Positions 24,513 through 35,199 of a stretch of DNA of 64,000 nt are shown here, piece after piece (within the stretch, counting starts at the first letter, position 1; every line of letters starts with the position of its first letter). Below the pieces are notes generated by a model, which made no database searches, was not told the DNA's origin, and saw only the letters and a list, made by a program, of their open reading frames with translations. Origin of the DNA: Pseudomonas sp. (lineage in GTDB: Bacteria > Pseudomonadota > Gammaproteobacteria > Pseudomonadales > Pseudomonadaceae); the NCBI RefSeq assembly GCF_002796985.1, contig NZ_PEKX01000008.1, forward strand, positions 299,362-363,361. Direction: 5' to 3'. Position numbers and translations under genes: made by a program.

Positions 24513-24537
24513 CCTACGGAATATTCCTATACGTAGG
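24513..24537. promoter_or_regulatory. Inverted repeat upstream of the response regulator
   Basis: CCTACG and CGTAGG are separated by 13 bases that themselves contain the palindrome GGAATATTCC. It lies 67 bases before the regulator start. The nested dyad is a good candidate for a dimeric regulator site. Confidence 0.45.
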
Positions 24538-24596
24538 ACCGAAAGCATGCGGGCAGTCAAGCTGGAGGGGAGAGAGGGTGCCAGCGTGCGCGGAGA

Positions 24597-24628
24597 CTTG
24601 CTGCACAGAGTGAATTCTGCGCAGCAAG
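24597..24628. terminator. Hairpin at the 3' end of the thiolase gene
   Basis: CTTGCTGC, ACAGA, loop, TTCTG and GCAGCAAG form a long stem 11 bases after the thiolase stop. There is no T-run on the minus strand, so termination strength is uncertain. Confidence 0.4.
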
Positions 24629-24638
24629 CCTGTGCTCG

Positions 24639-25817
24639 TCAGCGCTGAAGAGCCAGCGCCACGCCTTGCCCACCCCCGATGCAGAGCGTCGCAAGCCCTT
24701 TTTTCGCCTCGCGGCGGAGCATCTCGTGCAACAGCGTGACCAGCACGCGGCAGCCCGATGCACCGATAGGGTGGCCAAGGGCGATGGCGCCGCCGTTGAC
24801 GTTGACCTTCGAAGCGTCCCAGCCCAACTCCCTGCCGACCGACAAGGCTTGGGCGGCGAATGCCTCGTTCGCTTCGATCAGGTCGAGTTCAGCGAGCTGC
24901 CAGCCAGCCTTTTCCAGGCAGCGACGAGTCGCGGAAACCGGGCCGATACCCATGATGGCCGGATCGACACCAGCGTTGGCGTAGGCGGCGATCCGGGCCA
25001 GTACCGGCAGGCCCAGTTCGGCCGCCTTGGCGGCGCTCATCAGCAGCACGGCAGCGGCGCCATCATTGAGGGTGGAGGCGTTGCCAGCGGTGACACTGCC
25101 GTCCTTCTTGAAGGCCGGCTTGAGCTTGCCCAGCGACTCGGCGGTGGTGCCGGCACGGGGTTGTTCGTCGGTGTCGAAGCGCAGTGGATCACCCTTGCGC
25201 TGGGGAATTTCAATGGCGGTGATCTCGGCCTTGAAGCGGCCCGCCTCGATGGCCTCGACAGCCTTGCGCTGCGACTGTGCGGCGAAGGCGTCCTGCTCCT
25301 CGCGGCTGATGCCGTACTGCTCCACCAGGTTCTCGGCAGTGATGCCCATGTGGTAATCGTTGAAGGCGTCCCACAGGCCGTCCTGGATCATGCTGTCGAT
25401 CAGCTTGGCATGGCCCATGCGCAGGCCGGTGCGGGCGCCGGGCATGACGTAAGGGGCGAGACTCATGCTTTCCTGGCCGCCGGCGATGATGATGTCGGCG
25501 TCGCCGCAGCGGATCGCCTGGGCGGCCAGGTGCAGTGCCTTGAGGCCAGAGCCGCAGACCTTGTTCACCGTCATCGCGGGTACGCTGTTGGGCAGGCCGG
25601 CGGCGACCGATGCCTGGCGGGCCGGGTTCTGGCCGGCGCCGGCGGTCAGGGTTTGACCAAGAATGACTTCATCGACCTGGGCCGGATCGAGGTTGGTCTG
25701 CTGCAGCAGGCCGCGAATTACCGCAGCGCCCAATTCATGGGCCGGCAGCGCGGAGAGCGAACCCTGAAAGCTGCCGATGGCGGTACGGGTGGCAGCGACG
25801 ATGACGACTTCTTGCAT
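24639..25817 (-). CDS. Acetyl-CoA C-acetyltransferase (thiolase)
   Basis: A 392-residue biosynthetic-type thiolase. The acyl-enzyme Cys88 lies in NKVCGSGLKALHL, His349 in GHPIGASGCRVL and Cys379 in CIGGGQG, so the whole catalytic set is present. It condenses two acetyl-CoA to acetoacetyl-CoA or runs in reverse in short-chain beta-oxidation. ATG at 25817 is preceded by AGAGGATT. Neighbours are an MpaB-like gene and acs, so acetyl-CoA is the shared metabolite. Whether it is atoB- or phaA-like in use cannot be told; no reductase or polymerase gene adjoins it. Confidence 0.92.
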   Translation of the reverse strand: MQEVVIVAATRTAIGSFQGSLSALPAHELGAAVIRGLLQQTNLDPAQVDEVILGQTLTAGAGQNPARQASVAAGLPNSVPAMTVNKVCGSGLKALHLAAQAIRCGDADIIIAGGQESMSLAPYVMPGARTGLRMGHAKLIDSMIQDGLWDAFNDYHMGITAENLVEQYGISREEQDAFAAQSQRKAVEAIEAGRFKAEITAIEIPQRKGDPLRFDTDEQPRAGTTAESLGKLKPAFKKDGSVTAGNASTLNDGAAAVLLMSAAKAAELGLPVLARIAAYANAGVDPAIMGIGPVSATRRCLEKAGWQLAELDLIEANEAFAAQALSVGRELGWDASKVNVNGGAIALGHPIGASGCRVLVTLLHEMLRREAKKGLATLCIGGGQGVALALQR

Positions 25818-25914
25818 GACACGAATCCTCTGGGGGGCGGCAGGGCCGCAGCGAAAGTCCATGGTTGCATAGCCCCTCACTGCCTCACCACCCTCCGAAC
25901 CGGGTAGTCACACT

Positions 25915-26793
25915 TCAGCGCAGGGGGGGCAGGCCCATGCGACGACGCGCGCGGTGCAGCGATCCGTTGCGCACCGCCCAGCGCAGCAACGGCACGCTGC
26001 GTTTCACGCTGGAGCGGATCAGCTGGCGTTGCAGGCTGCCAAAGTTCAAGCCGAGCTGGTCCATGGCCCAGTCCGGCAGCAGGTCGATGCCGGCCCGCAT
26101 CATCAGCAGGCCGAAGGGTTTGGCGAGGAAGCTGGGGGCTGGCGCGTTGAACAGCACGCTGACCACTTCGCGGGTGCGCTCGTCACAGCGCAGTTGGGGG
26201 CGCATGCGTTGCAGGTAGGCGGCTACCTCTGCGCGGGAGCGTGGTACGTTGCGCGCGCCGAGACGCTCGGCGATCAGGGCGATTTCGTTGTAGTAACGGT
26301 CCTGTTCTTCCCCGGACAGCTCCGAATTCAGATAGCGCAGGTGCGAGGCGAGGAAGCAACTGACTTCGGCGACGTGCACCCAGGTCAGCAGGTCCGGGTC
26401 GCTGGCCGCATAGGACGTACCGTCCGGCAGGGTGCCCAGAACGTTGTCGTGAATACGTCGTACGCGCTCGATCAGTTTCTCGGCGTCGCCGCGCGAGCCA
26501 TAGGTGGTGGCGGAGATGAACTGCCCAGTGCGGCGCAGGCGACCGAGCATGTCGGCGCGGAAGTTGGAGTGATCCCAGACGCCCCCCAGGGCGGCTGGAT
26601 GCAGCATCTGCAGGAGCAGGGCGCTGATGCCACCAATGAGCATCGAGCTGAAGTCACCGTGGACTTTCCAACACACAGAGTCCGGCCCGAACAGGCCGGG
26701 GTCACCCTTGGGCGATTCGAAGTCGACCCCGCCCAAGGCGAGGCCGGTCAGGCTGAGTACCTGGCTTTCGATATGACGGCGAACAGTTTCCAT
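25915..26793 (-). CDS. DUF2236/MpaB family (oxygenase-like) protein
   Basis: A protein of about 292 residues with the DUF2236 pattern. WKVHGDFSSMLIGGISALLLQMLHPAALGGVWDHSNF opens the domain, followed by GRLRRTGQFISATTYG, RVRRIHDNVLG and LTWVHVAEVSCFL; His residues in HPAALGGVWDHS and WVHV could bind heme or metal. Related proteins include latex-clearing protein and fungal MpaB, which cleave double bonds oxidatively, but the substrate here is unknown. The start is uncertain: ATG at 26793 is used, a TTG at 26817 would add eight residues; neither has a strong Shine-Dalgarno. Confidence 0.78.
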   Translation of the reverse strand: METVRRHIESQVLSLTGLALGGVDFESPKGDPGLFGPDSVCWKVHGDFSSMLIGGISALLLQMLHPAALGGVWDHSNFRADMLGRLRRTGQFISATTYGSRGDAEKLIERVRRIHDNVLGTLPDGTSYAASDPDLLTWVHVAEVSCFLASHLRYLNSELSGEEQDRYYNEIALIAERLGARNVPRSRAEVAAYLQRMRPQLRCDERTREVVSVLFNAPAPSFLAKPFGLLMMRAGIDLLPDWAMDQLGLNFGSLQRQLIRSSVKRSVPLLRWAVRNGSLHRARRRMGLPPLR

Positions 26794-26873
26794 TGCGGCG
26801 GACAGGCCTCGGGGCAAGGACGACAGGTCTGTTGTCTAAACCTAGCATCTTTGCGCCCGTGGCCTGTAGCGCG

Positions 26874-28811
<1,938 letters not shown>

Positions 28812-28820
28812 GGGGAATCC

Positions 28821-28832
28821 TTGTTGTTGTTG
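28821..28832 (-). promoter_or_regulatory. A-rich AAC repeat in acs leader, candidate Hfq/Crc site
   Basis: On the minus strand the leader reads CAACAACAACAAGGA just before the acs start. It matches the AANAANAA consensus bound by Hfq with Crc and covers the ribosome binding site, so binding would block translation. Confidence 0.65.
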
Positions 28833-29020
28833 AGCCGAGATGCCCCAAGGGTGCATCCAAGGCCTGGCGGGTTCAAGGGTTGTCCATGCTGTTTCGACGC
28901 GCCGAACGGCGGGAACGTTCCGCTGACCGGTGTTCCGGGCGGGGCGGGTAGAGGCGAGTAGAGCGACGGAGTGTCGGCGGAAGGCGGGTGGGGCGGGGAA
29001 AGAGTGGAAGTCAGGGGAGG

Positions 29021-29046
29021 GCCGGAGGCGCGGGTACGCCTCCGGC
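29021..29046. terminator. GC-rich hairpin after pgi
   Basis: GCCGGAGGCG and CGCCTCCGGC form a 10-bp perfect stem 9 bases beyond the pgi stop (minus strand). No T-run follows, so it may be a Rho-assisted or processing end. Confidence 0.5.
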
Positions 29047-29055
29047 TCGGCTCGA

Positions 29056-30720
29056 TCAGCCGCGGTGACGACCGCGGAAGAAGTCGATCAGGCCCTGGGT
29101 GGAACCGTCCTCGGCAGCGCCTTCTTCGCTGCCGACCAGGTGGCCATAGACCGCCTTGCCCAATTCCTTGCCCAGCTCCACGCCCCACTGGTCGAAGGCA
29201 TTGATGCCCCAGAGGATGCTCTGCACATAGACCTTGTGCTCGTACATGGCGATCAGCGCGCCCAGGCGACGGGCGCTGATGCGCTCCATGACCAAGGTGT
29301 TGCTCGGGCGGTTACCCGGAATCACCTTGTGCGGCGCCAGGCGTTGCACCTCGGCCTCGTCCACACCCTTGGCGCGCAGCTCGGCCTCGGCCTCGGCGCG
29401 GCTCTTGCCGACCATCAAGGCCTGGCTCTGCGACAGGCAGTTGGCGTACAGCCACTGGTGGTGATCGGCGACCGGGTTGTAGCTGGAGACCGGGACGATG
29501 AAGTCCGCCGGGATCAGGTGGGTGCCCTGGTGCAGCAACTGGTGGTAGGCGTGCTGACCGTTGCAGCCCACGCCGCCCCAGATCACCGGACCGGTGCCGG
29601 CGGAAACCGGGCTGCCGTCCTGGCGCACGCTCTTGCCGTTGGACTCCATGTCCAGCTGCTGCAGGTGATCGGTGATGTTCCGCAGGTAATAGTCGTACGG
29701 CAGGATTGCGTGGCTGCGCGAGCCCCAGAAGTCGCCATACCAGACGCCCAGCAGACCCAGCAGCACCGGGATATTCTTCTCGAATGGCGAGGTCAGGAAG
29801 TGCTGGTCCATGCTGTAGGCGCCGGACAGCAACTCCTTGAAATTGTTGATGCCGACCGACATGGCGATCGGTAGGCCGATGGCAGACCACAGCGAATAAC
29901 GGCCGCCGACCCAGTCCCACATGGGGAAGACGTTCTCGGTGCGGATGCCGAAGGCCGCCGCGGCTTCCTTGTTGCTGGAAACCGCGATGAAGTGGCGGTA
30001 CAGCTCCGCTTCGCTGCCCCCCTGGGCCAGGTACCAGGCGCGGGCGGCCTGAGCGTTCTTCAGGGTTTCCAGGGTGCCGAAAGACTTCGACGAGACGATG
30101 AACAGCGTGGTCTCGGCGTTGAGCTTGGCGGTCATCTCACGGAATTCGCTGCCGTCGATGTTCGCCAGATAGTGGCAGCGTACGCCTTTCTGGGCGAAGG
30201 GCAGCAGCGCTTCGGAGACCAGCTGCGGGCCGAGGAAGGAACCGCCGATGCCGATGTTCACGACGTCGGTGATCGGCTTTTCGGTGTAGCCGCGCCACAG
30301 GCCGTTGTGTACGGCGGCGACCAGTTCGGTCATCTGGTGCAGCACGCGATGCACTTCAGGCATTACGTCAACACCGTCCACCAGCACCTTGTCGCCGATG
30401 GGGCGGCGCAGCGCGGTGTGCAGCACCGGGCGGCGTTCGGAGGCGTTGATCAGCTCGCCACGGAACATCGACTGGATCGCCTCGTCCAGCTTGGCCTCTT
30501 CCGCGAGCTTCACCAGCAGGTCCAGGGTGTCTTGGCGGATCAGGTTCTTCGAGAAGTCGAGGAACAAGCCGCAGGCACTCATGGAAAATCGCTTGAAGCG
30601 CTCGGGGTCCTGGGCGAACGCCTCGCGCATGGTGAAGTTCTGCAGTTCCTGGCGGTGGGCGGCCAACGCCTGCCAGCTCGCCAGTTTGGTGGCATCCAGC
30701 GGGGTGAGGTGGTGTTCCAT
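29056..30720 (-). CDS. pgi: Glucose-6-phosphate isomerase
   Basis: Interconverts glucose-6-phosphate and fructose-6-phosphate; in Pseudomonas it mainly works toward glucose-6-phosphate, since glycolysis lacks phosphofructokinase. The 554 residues show the PGI signatures (VNIGIGGSFLGP, SKSFGTLETLKNA, VGGRYSLWSAIGLP and GINAFDQWGVELGK, containing the catalytic Lys). Length is normal. The gene lies 85 bases after panD on the same strand, following the P. aeruginosa order panB-panC-panD-pgi. Confidence 0.97.
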   Translation of the reverse strand: MEHHLTPLDATKLASWQALAAHRQELQNFTMREAFAQDPERFKRFSMSACGLFLDFSKNLIRQDTLDLLVKLAEEAKLDEAIQSMFRGELINASERRPVLHTALRRPIGDKVLVDGVDVMPEVHRVLHQMTELVAAVHNGLWRGYTEKPITDVVNIGIGGSFLGPQLVSEALLPFAQKGVRCHYLANIDGSEFREMTAKLNAETTLFIVSSKSFGTLETLKNAQAARAWYLAQGGSEAELYRHFIAVSSNKEAAAAFGIRTENVFPMWDWVGGRYSLWSAIGLPIAMSVGINNFKELLSGAYSMDQHFLTSPFEKNIPVLLGLLGVWYGDFWGSRSHAILPYDYYLRNITDHLQQLDMESNGKSVRQDGSPVSAGTGPVIWGGVGCNGQHAYHQLLHQGTHLIPADFIVPVSSYNPVADHHQWLYANCLSQSQALMVGKSRAEAEAELRAKGVDEAEVQRLAPHKVIPGNRPSNTLVMERISARRLGALIAMYEHKVYVQSILWGINAFDQWGVELGKELGKAVYGHLVGSEEGAAEDGSTQGLIDFFRGRHRG

Positions 30721-30805
30721 GACGTACCTTCGGGTAAGACGTGCGTGTTTGAACGAGGCTTTGGAACTCGGGAACGCCCGGGGGTTCCGGGCGTTCCCGG
30801 AGGGA

Positions 30806-31186
30806 TCAGGCGAGCTGCACCGGGATGGCGTTGCTGGTGTGGCTGAGTTCGTTGCCCGGCGCCATGTACAGCATGCGTGGCTGGTAGCCTTCCAGCTCGG
30901 CGTCGCTGAACTGAGCGTACGCGCAGATGATCACCCGGTCACCCACCTTGGCCTTGTGGGCGGCGGCGCCGTTAACGGAAATCATCCGCGAACCTTCCTC
31001 GCCACGGATGGCATAGGTGGTGAAGCGTTCGCCATTGTCGACGTTGTAGATCTGGATCTGTTCGTACTCGCGGATACCGGCCAGATCGAGCCATTCGCCG
31101 TCGATGGCGCAGGAGCCCTCATAGTCGAGCACGGCGTGGGTGACTTCGGCGCGGTGCAGTTTGGCTTTGAGCATGATGCTCTGCAT
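30806..31186 (-). CDS. panD: Aspartate 1-decarboxylase
   Basis: Makes beta-alanine for pantothenate. The pyruvoyl enzyme is formed by self-cleavage between Gly24 and Ser25, and YEGSCAID with that pair is present at 22-29. The 126-residue chain has the usual length. ATG at 31186 gives MQSIMLKAKLHRAEVTH; the frame stays open to 31243 but family N-termini and spacing favour the shorter start. It stands downstream of panB-panC with 123 bases between, so beta-alanine and pantoate branches are neighbours. Confidence 0.96.
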   Translation of the reverse strand: MQSIMLKAKLHRAEVTHAVLDYEGSCAIDGEWLDLAGIREYEQIQIYNVDNGERFTTYAIRGEEGSRMISVNGAAAHKAKVGDRVIICAYAQFSDAELEGYQPRMLYMAPGNELSHTSNAIPVQLA

Positions 31187-31309
31187 GGCGTGGCTCCTGT
31201 TTTTCTTCTGGTCGAGGAGAGCGGGGCGAGTATGCCCGAGCACCCGAAGTCGCTCAAGGCCGCGACTGGCGCGGCTTCGAGGCGAAAATTCGGGTATCGG
31301 GCGGGGAAT

Positions 31310-32161
31310 TCAGTCGATGTGGAAGGCGAGGTTGTCGATCAGCCGGGTGGTGCCCAGGAAAGCGGCTACCAGAATCACCAGTTGATGATCTTCCGCCGTC
31401 GCTGGGCGCAGGCCGGCTGACTCGCGGGCTTCCAGGTAGTCGATGCGCAGGCCGGCGGCTTCGACTTGCTGGCGGCCCTCGGCGAGCAGTGCGGGGAAGT
31501 CACGCTCGCCCTGGCGGATACGCTCGGCCAGTTGCTTGAGGGTGCGCTGCAGGACCGGCGCGCTGGCGCGTTGTTCGTCGGTGAGGTACCCGTTGCGCGA
31601 GGACAGCGCCAGGCCGTCCTCGGCGCGCACGGTAGGCTCGCCGAAGATCTGGATCGGCAGGTTCAGGTCGCGCACCAGCTTGCGGATCACCGCCAACTGC
31701 TGGAAGTCCTTCTCGCCGAACAGGGCCATGTCGGGCTGGACCATGTTGAACAGCTTGCAGACCACGGTGGCGACTCCGTCGAAATGCCCCGGACGGCTGC
31801 CGCCGCAGAGACCTTCGGAAACGCCGGTGACGTGCAGGCGGGTCTGGCCTTCCATGCCGTCGGGGTACATTTCCTCGACCGTGGGCGCGAACAGCAGGTG
31901 GCAGCCGGCGCTTAGCAGTTTTTCCTGGTCGGCGGCGAGGGTGCGCGGGTACTTGTCGAGGTCTTCGCTGGGGCCGAATTGCAGTGGGTTGACGAAGATG
32001 CTCGCCACCACGAAGTCGGCGCGCTGGCTGGCCTTGGTGACCAGCGCAGCATGGCCGGCGTGCAGGTTGCCCATGGTCGGCACCAGCGCGATGCGCTTGC
32101 CTTCGCTACGGGCGCGCGCCACGGCGGCGCGCAGCTCGCGGACTGTCTTGACTGTGTTCAT
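31310..32161 (-). CDS. panC: Pantothenate synthetase
   Basis: Joins pantoate and beta-alanine with ATP to give pantothenate. The 283 residues contain the nucleotide-binding PTMGNLHAGHAALV with its HxGH-type motif, FGEKDFQQLAVI, and the KMSKS-like ALSSRNGYL. It starts at the last base of the panB stop region (1-base overlap), so panB and panC are translationally coupled. All three pantothenate genes panB, panC and panD occur in order here. Confidence 0.96.
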   Translation of the reverse strand: MNTVKTVRELRAAVARARSEGKRIALVPTMGNLHAGHAALVTKASQRADFVVASIFVNPLQFGPSEDLDKYPRTLAADQEKLLSAGCHLLFAPTVEEMYPDGMEGQTRLHVTGVSEGLCGGSRPGHFDGVATVVCKLFNMVQPDMALFGEKDFQQLAVIRKLVRDLNLPIQIFGEPTVRAEDGLALSSRNGYLTDEQRASAPVLQRTLKQLAERIRQGERDFPALLAEGRQQVEAAGLRIDYLEARESAGLRPATAEDHQLVILVAAFLGTTRLIDNLAFHID

Positions 32162-32958
32162 CAGGCGAAACCGTGCTCCGGGCCGGGGAAGGTGCCGTCC
32201 TTCACTGCCTTCACGTAGGCGGCGAAAGCGGACTGGATGTCGGGCTGGCCCTCGAGGAAGTTCTTCACGAACTTCGGCGAACGACCGGACAGCGACAGGC
32301 CGAGCATGTCGTGCATCACCAGGACCTGGCCATCGGTGCCGGCGCCAGCGCCGATGCCGATCACCGGGATCTTCACCGCTTCAGTGATCTCGCGGGCCAG
32401 GGCGGACGGTACGCACTCCAGCAGCAGCACAGCGGCGCCGGCCTGCTCCAGGGCAATGGCATCGGCGCGCAGCTGGCGCGCCTGGTTTTCCTGGCGACCC
32501 TGGACCTTGAAGCCGCCGAACAGGTTGACCGCCTGCGGGGTGAGGCCCAGGTGCGCGCACACCGGGATGCCCATCTGGGCCAGGCGGATGATCGGTTCGG
32601 CGAGCCAGGCGCCGCCTTCGAGCTTGACCATGTGGGCGCCGGCCTGCATGACCTTCACCGAGTCGCGCAGCAACTGGTCCAGTGAAGTACCGGACTCGAA
32701 CGGCAGATCGGTGACGATCAGCGCACCCTTGTTACCGCGTTTCACGGCGGCGGTGTGGTAGGCCATGTCTTCCACGGTCACCGGCAGGGTGCTGTCGTGA
32801 CCTTGCAGGACCATTCCCAGGGAGTCACCGATCAGCAGCATTTCGGCACCGGCGAGACTCGCGGTGTGGGCGAAAGTGGCATCGTAGGAGGTCAGCATCG
32901 CAATCTTTTCGCCGCTTTGCTTGAGACCTTGCAGGGTGGTCAGGGTGACATCAGGCAT
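32161..32958 (-). CDS. panB: 3-methyl-2-oxobutanoate hydroxymethyltransferase
   Basis: Adds a hydroxymethyl group from 5,10-methylene-tetrahydrofolate to ketoisovalerate, the first step to pantoate. The 265-residue TIM barrel carries MLTSYDATFAHTASLAGAEMLLIGDSLGMV, metal ligands in that region, VKLEGG and GIGAGAGTDGQVLVMHDMLGL. A promoter candidate with TTGACT and 17-base spacing lies upstream at 33005-33033. Its ketoisovalerate substrate comes from the ilv pathway, whose genes are at 57.8-61 kb, and the folate cofactor pathway genes folK and folP are also in the window. Confidence 0.96.
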   Translation of the reverse strand: MPDVTLTTLQGLKQSGEKIAMLTSYDATFAHTASLAGAEMLLIGDSLGMVLQGHDSTLPVTVEDMAYHTAAVKRGNKGALIVTDLPFESGTSLDQLLRDSVKVMQAGAHMVKLEGGAWLAEPIIRLAQMGIPVCAHLGLTPQAVNLFGGFKVQGRQENQARQLRADAIALEQAGAAVLLLECVPSALAREITEAVKIPVIGIGAGAGTDGQVLVMHDMLGLSLSGRSPKFVKNFLEGQPDIQSAFAAYVKAVKDGTFPGPEHGFA

Positions 32959-33004
32959 GAAAGTGTCCTCGGTTCTGCGCCGGGCAGGGGCAAACGGGGC
33001 CCTA

Positions 33005-33033
33005 TAGTCCGGATCGAAAAAGGCTAAGTCAAT
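33005..33033 (-). promoter_or_regulatory. Probable sigma-70 promoter for panB-panC-panD
   Basis: On the minus strand TTGACT (33033-33028) and GACTAT (33010-33005) are 17 bases apart, 47 bases before the panB start. Confidence 0.5.
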
Positions 33034-33099
33034 TGCAGGTGTTACCGGGCTGTTACGGCGTTACTGCCAGTGCGCCCCACGCCAGGGGCGCAGCATGCA

Positions 33100-33585
33100 T
33101 CAGGACAGGCGCTCGAGGCCGCTGAACGGACAGGCGGCGAGCAATTCGGGCAGGCTGCGTCCGTCGGGAAAACGCAGCGTCGGGGCGATGTCCGCCAGCG
33201 GGTAGAGCACGAAAGCGCGGGCGTGCAGGTGGTAGTGCGGCACAGTAAGGCGCGGCTCGTCGATCAGGCGATCGCCGAACAACAGGATGTCGAGGTCCAG
33301 CGTGCGCGGTCCCCAGCGCTCGTCCTTGCGTACGCGGCCTTGCTCCAGCTCGATGGTTTGCAGCGCGTCCAGCAGAGCAAGGGGCTCCAGGTCGGTGTCC
33401 AGTGCCGCCACGGCATTGACGTAGCGCGGCTGGTCCGGCGGGCCCAACGGGTCGCTGGCGTAGAGCGGGGAGACCTCCGCCACCTGGGTGGCGGGAACCT
33501 GCGACAGCGCCTTCAGCGCGGCTTCCAGCTGCTGGCGCGGCTCGGCGAGATTGCTGCCGAGCCCGATGTACACCCGCTCGCTCAT
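33100..33585 (-). CDS. folK: 2-amino-4-hydroxy-6-hydroxymethyldihydropteridine pyrophosphokinase
   Basis: Transfers pyrophosphate from ATP to hydroxymethyl-dihydropterin, giving the substrate of FolP. The 161 residues include YIGLGSNLAEPRQQLEAAL, VSPLYASDPLGPPDQPRYVNAV and the signature RWGPRTLDLDILLFG. It overlaps the end of pcnB by 4 bases, giving the conserved pcnB-folK pair with coupled translation. A GCGCCCC/GGGGCGC stem at 33072-33091 lies after its stop. Confidence 0.96.
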   Translation of the reverse strand: MSERVYIGLGSNLAEPRQQLEAALKALSQVPATQVAEVSPLYASDPLGPPDQPRYVNAVAALDTDLEPLALLDALQTIELEQGRVRKDERWGPRTLDLDILLFGDRLIDEPRLTVPHYHLHARAFVLYPLADIAPTLRFPDGRSLPELLAACPFSGLERLS

Positions 33586-34991
33586 TCGCTGCTGGCGCCT
33601 TCGGTGCGCGGGCCGCGACGGCGACGGTTGCTGCCGCCTCGACGACGCTTGCGCGGCGCTGCGGCGCCGCCTTCTTCCTGCTGGTTGGCCAGGTCGCGGA
33701 TCATGCCGCGGCGCTCACTGTCGCTGGCCTCCTGGTAGTCGGTCCACCAGTCGCCCAGGCCGCCGGTTTCCTCGCCGGCGCTCTCGCGCAGCAAGAGGAA
33801 GTCATAGCCGGCGCGGAAGCGCGGGTTTTCCAGCAGCAGGTCGGCCTTCTTGCCCTGGCGGCGTGGCAGCCGTTCCTGCATGTCCCAGATTTCGCGGATC
33901 GGGATGGTGAAGCGCTTGGGCACGGCGGTACGACGGCACTGCTCCAGAATCAGTTCGTGAGCCGCTTCCTGCATTGCCGGGATCGGCGGCATACCGCGAT
34001 CCTGCAGTTTCAGCACACGGGCGGGCAGGGCAGGCCAGAGCAGCGCGGCGAACAGGAAGGCCGGGGTGACCGGCTTGCCCAGGCGGATGCGCTCGTCGGT
34101 ATTGGCCAGGGCCTGGCGCATCAGCTTGCCGGCGTATTCGGGGTCTTCCTTCAGTGCCTTGGCGCTCGCCGGGAACAACGGGGCGAACAGGTCGTACTCG
34201 TTGAGCAGCTCGAAGGTGCGCTCGGCCTTGCCGCTGAGGAACAGCTTGAGGATTTCGTCGAACAGGCGCGCCGACGGGATCTCGTTGAGCAGCGGGGCCA
34301 GGCGGCGGATTGGCGCGGCGCTGTGCTTCTCGATCTCGAAGTCCAGCTTGGCGGCGAATCGCACGGCACGCAGCATGCGCACCGGGTCTTCAAGGTAACG
34401 TTGCTCCGGGTCGCCAATCAGGCGGATCAGGCGATTGCGGATGTCGCGCACGCCATGGGCGTAGTCGAGGATGCGCTCGCCGGTAACGTCGAAATACAGG
34501 GCGTTGATGGTGAAGTCGCGGCGCTGGGCGTCGTCTTCCAGGGTGCCGTAGACGTTGTCGCGCAGGATGCGGCCAGCTTCGTTGCGGGAAGCGTGGACGT
34601 TATCGGAGTCGTCGTCTTCGGTGACCGGATGGTTGGCGCGGAAGGTGGCAACCTCGATGATCTCGCGCCCGAAATGAACGTGGACCAGCTTGAAGCGGCG
34701 GCCGATCACCCGCGCATTGCGGAACTCGGCGCGGACTTGCTCGGGGGTGGCGCTGGTGGCCACGTCGAAGTCCTTGGGCGGAATACCCAGCAGCGGGTCG
34801 CGAACGCCACCGCCGACGATGTACGCCTGGTAGCCGGCCTTGGTCAGGCGCTCCACGACGTTCACCGCGTTTCTGCTGAACTGTTCCCGCCGCAGCGAGT
34901 GCTGATGATTGCCAACGACTTCCGGAGTAGTGCGGACAGCGCGCGGCCGGCGCAGTGGGGAACGGATGGACTGGATCAGCTTTTTCAGCAT
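33582..34991 (-). CDS. pcnB: Poly(A) polymerase I
   Basis: Adds 3' poly(A) tails to RNA, marking it for decay. The 469-residue chain has the nucleotidyltransferase motif GGGVRDPLLG, the carboxylates in KDFDVAT, and the RRDFTINAL motif of the class. Its end is very basic (RKRRRGG ... RRRRGPR), typical of PcnB and probably RNA-binding. ATG at 34991 is used (MLKKLIQSIRSPL). The same frame is open far upstream to 35342, but that stretch is the CrcZ RNA gene and shows no protein likeness. pcnB is transcribed in the same direction as crcZ. Confidence 0.94.
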   Translation of the reverse strand: MLKKLIQSIRSPLRRPRAVRTTPEVVGNHQHSLRREQFSRNAVNVVERLTKAGYQAYIVGGGVRDPLLGIPPKDFDVATSATPEQVRAEFRNARVIGRRFKLVHVHFGREIIEVATFRANHPVTEDDDSDNVHASRNEAGRILRDNVYGTLEDDAQRRDFTINALYFDVTGERILDYAHGVRDIRNRLIRLIGDPEQRYLEDPVRMLRAVRFAAKLDFEIEKHSAAPIRRLAPLLNEIPSARLFDEILKLFLSGKAERTFELLNEYDLFAPLFPASAKALKEDPEYAGKLMRQALANTDERIRLGKPVTPAFLFAALLWPALPARVLKLQDRGMPPIPAMQEAAHELILEQCRRTAVPKRFTIPIREIWDMQERLPRRQGKKADLLLENPRFRAGYDFLLLRESAGEETGGLGDWWTDYQEASDSERRGMIRDLANQQEEGGAAAPRKRRRGGSNRRRRGPRTEGASSE

Positions 34992-35199
34992 GTGTGCACT
35001 GTCGGGAATAGGTGTATGGATGGCATACGCAGGTCTCGGCAAGCCGCTTGATTGCGGCGTTTCCTGGAGGATAGCGGGTGTCTGCCGCTGCCTTGAAACA
35101 AATGGCAGCAAATCGAATGCCGTCTGCGCCGCGGCGATTCTAGCATCGTGGGGTGGGATGATGAAGAAAACTGAAGAAAGGGACTTGCGGGGAGAGAGC

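Noticed and set aside
28857..29020. G-rich stretch between acs and pgi as possible regulatory RNA
   Set aside because: Purine-rich but without stable or conserved-looking structure, apart from the hairpin after pgi.
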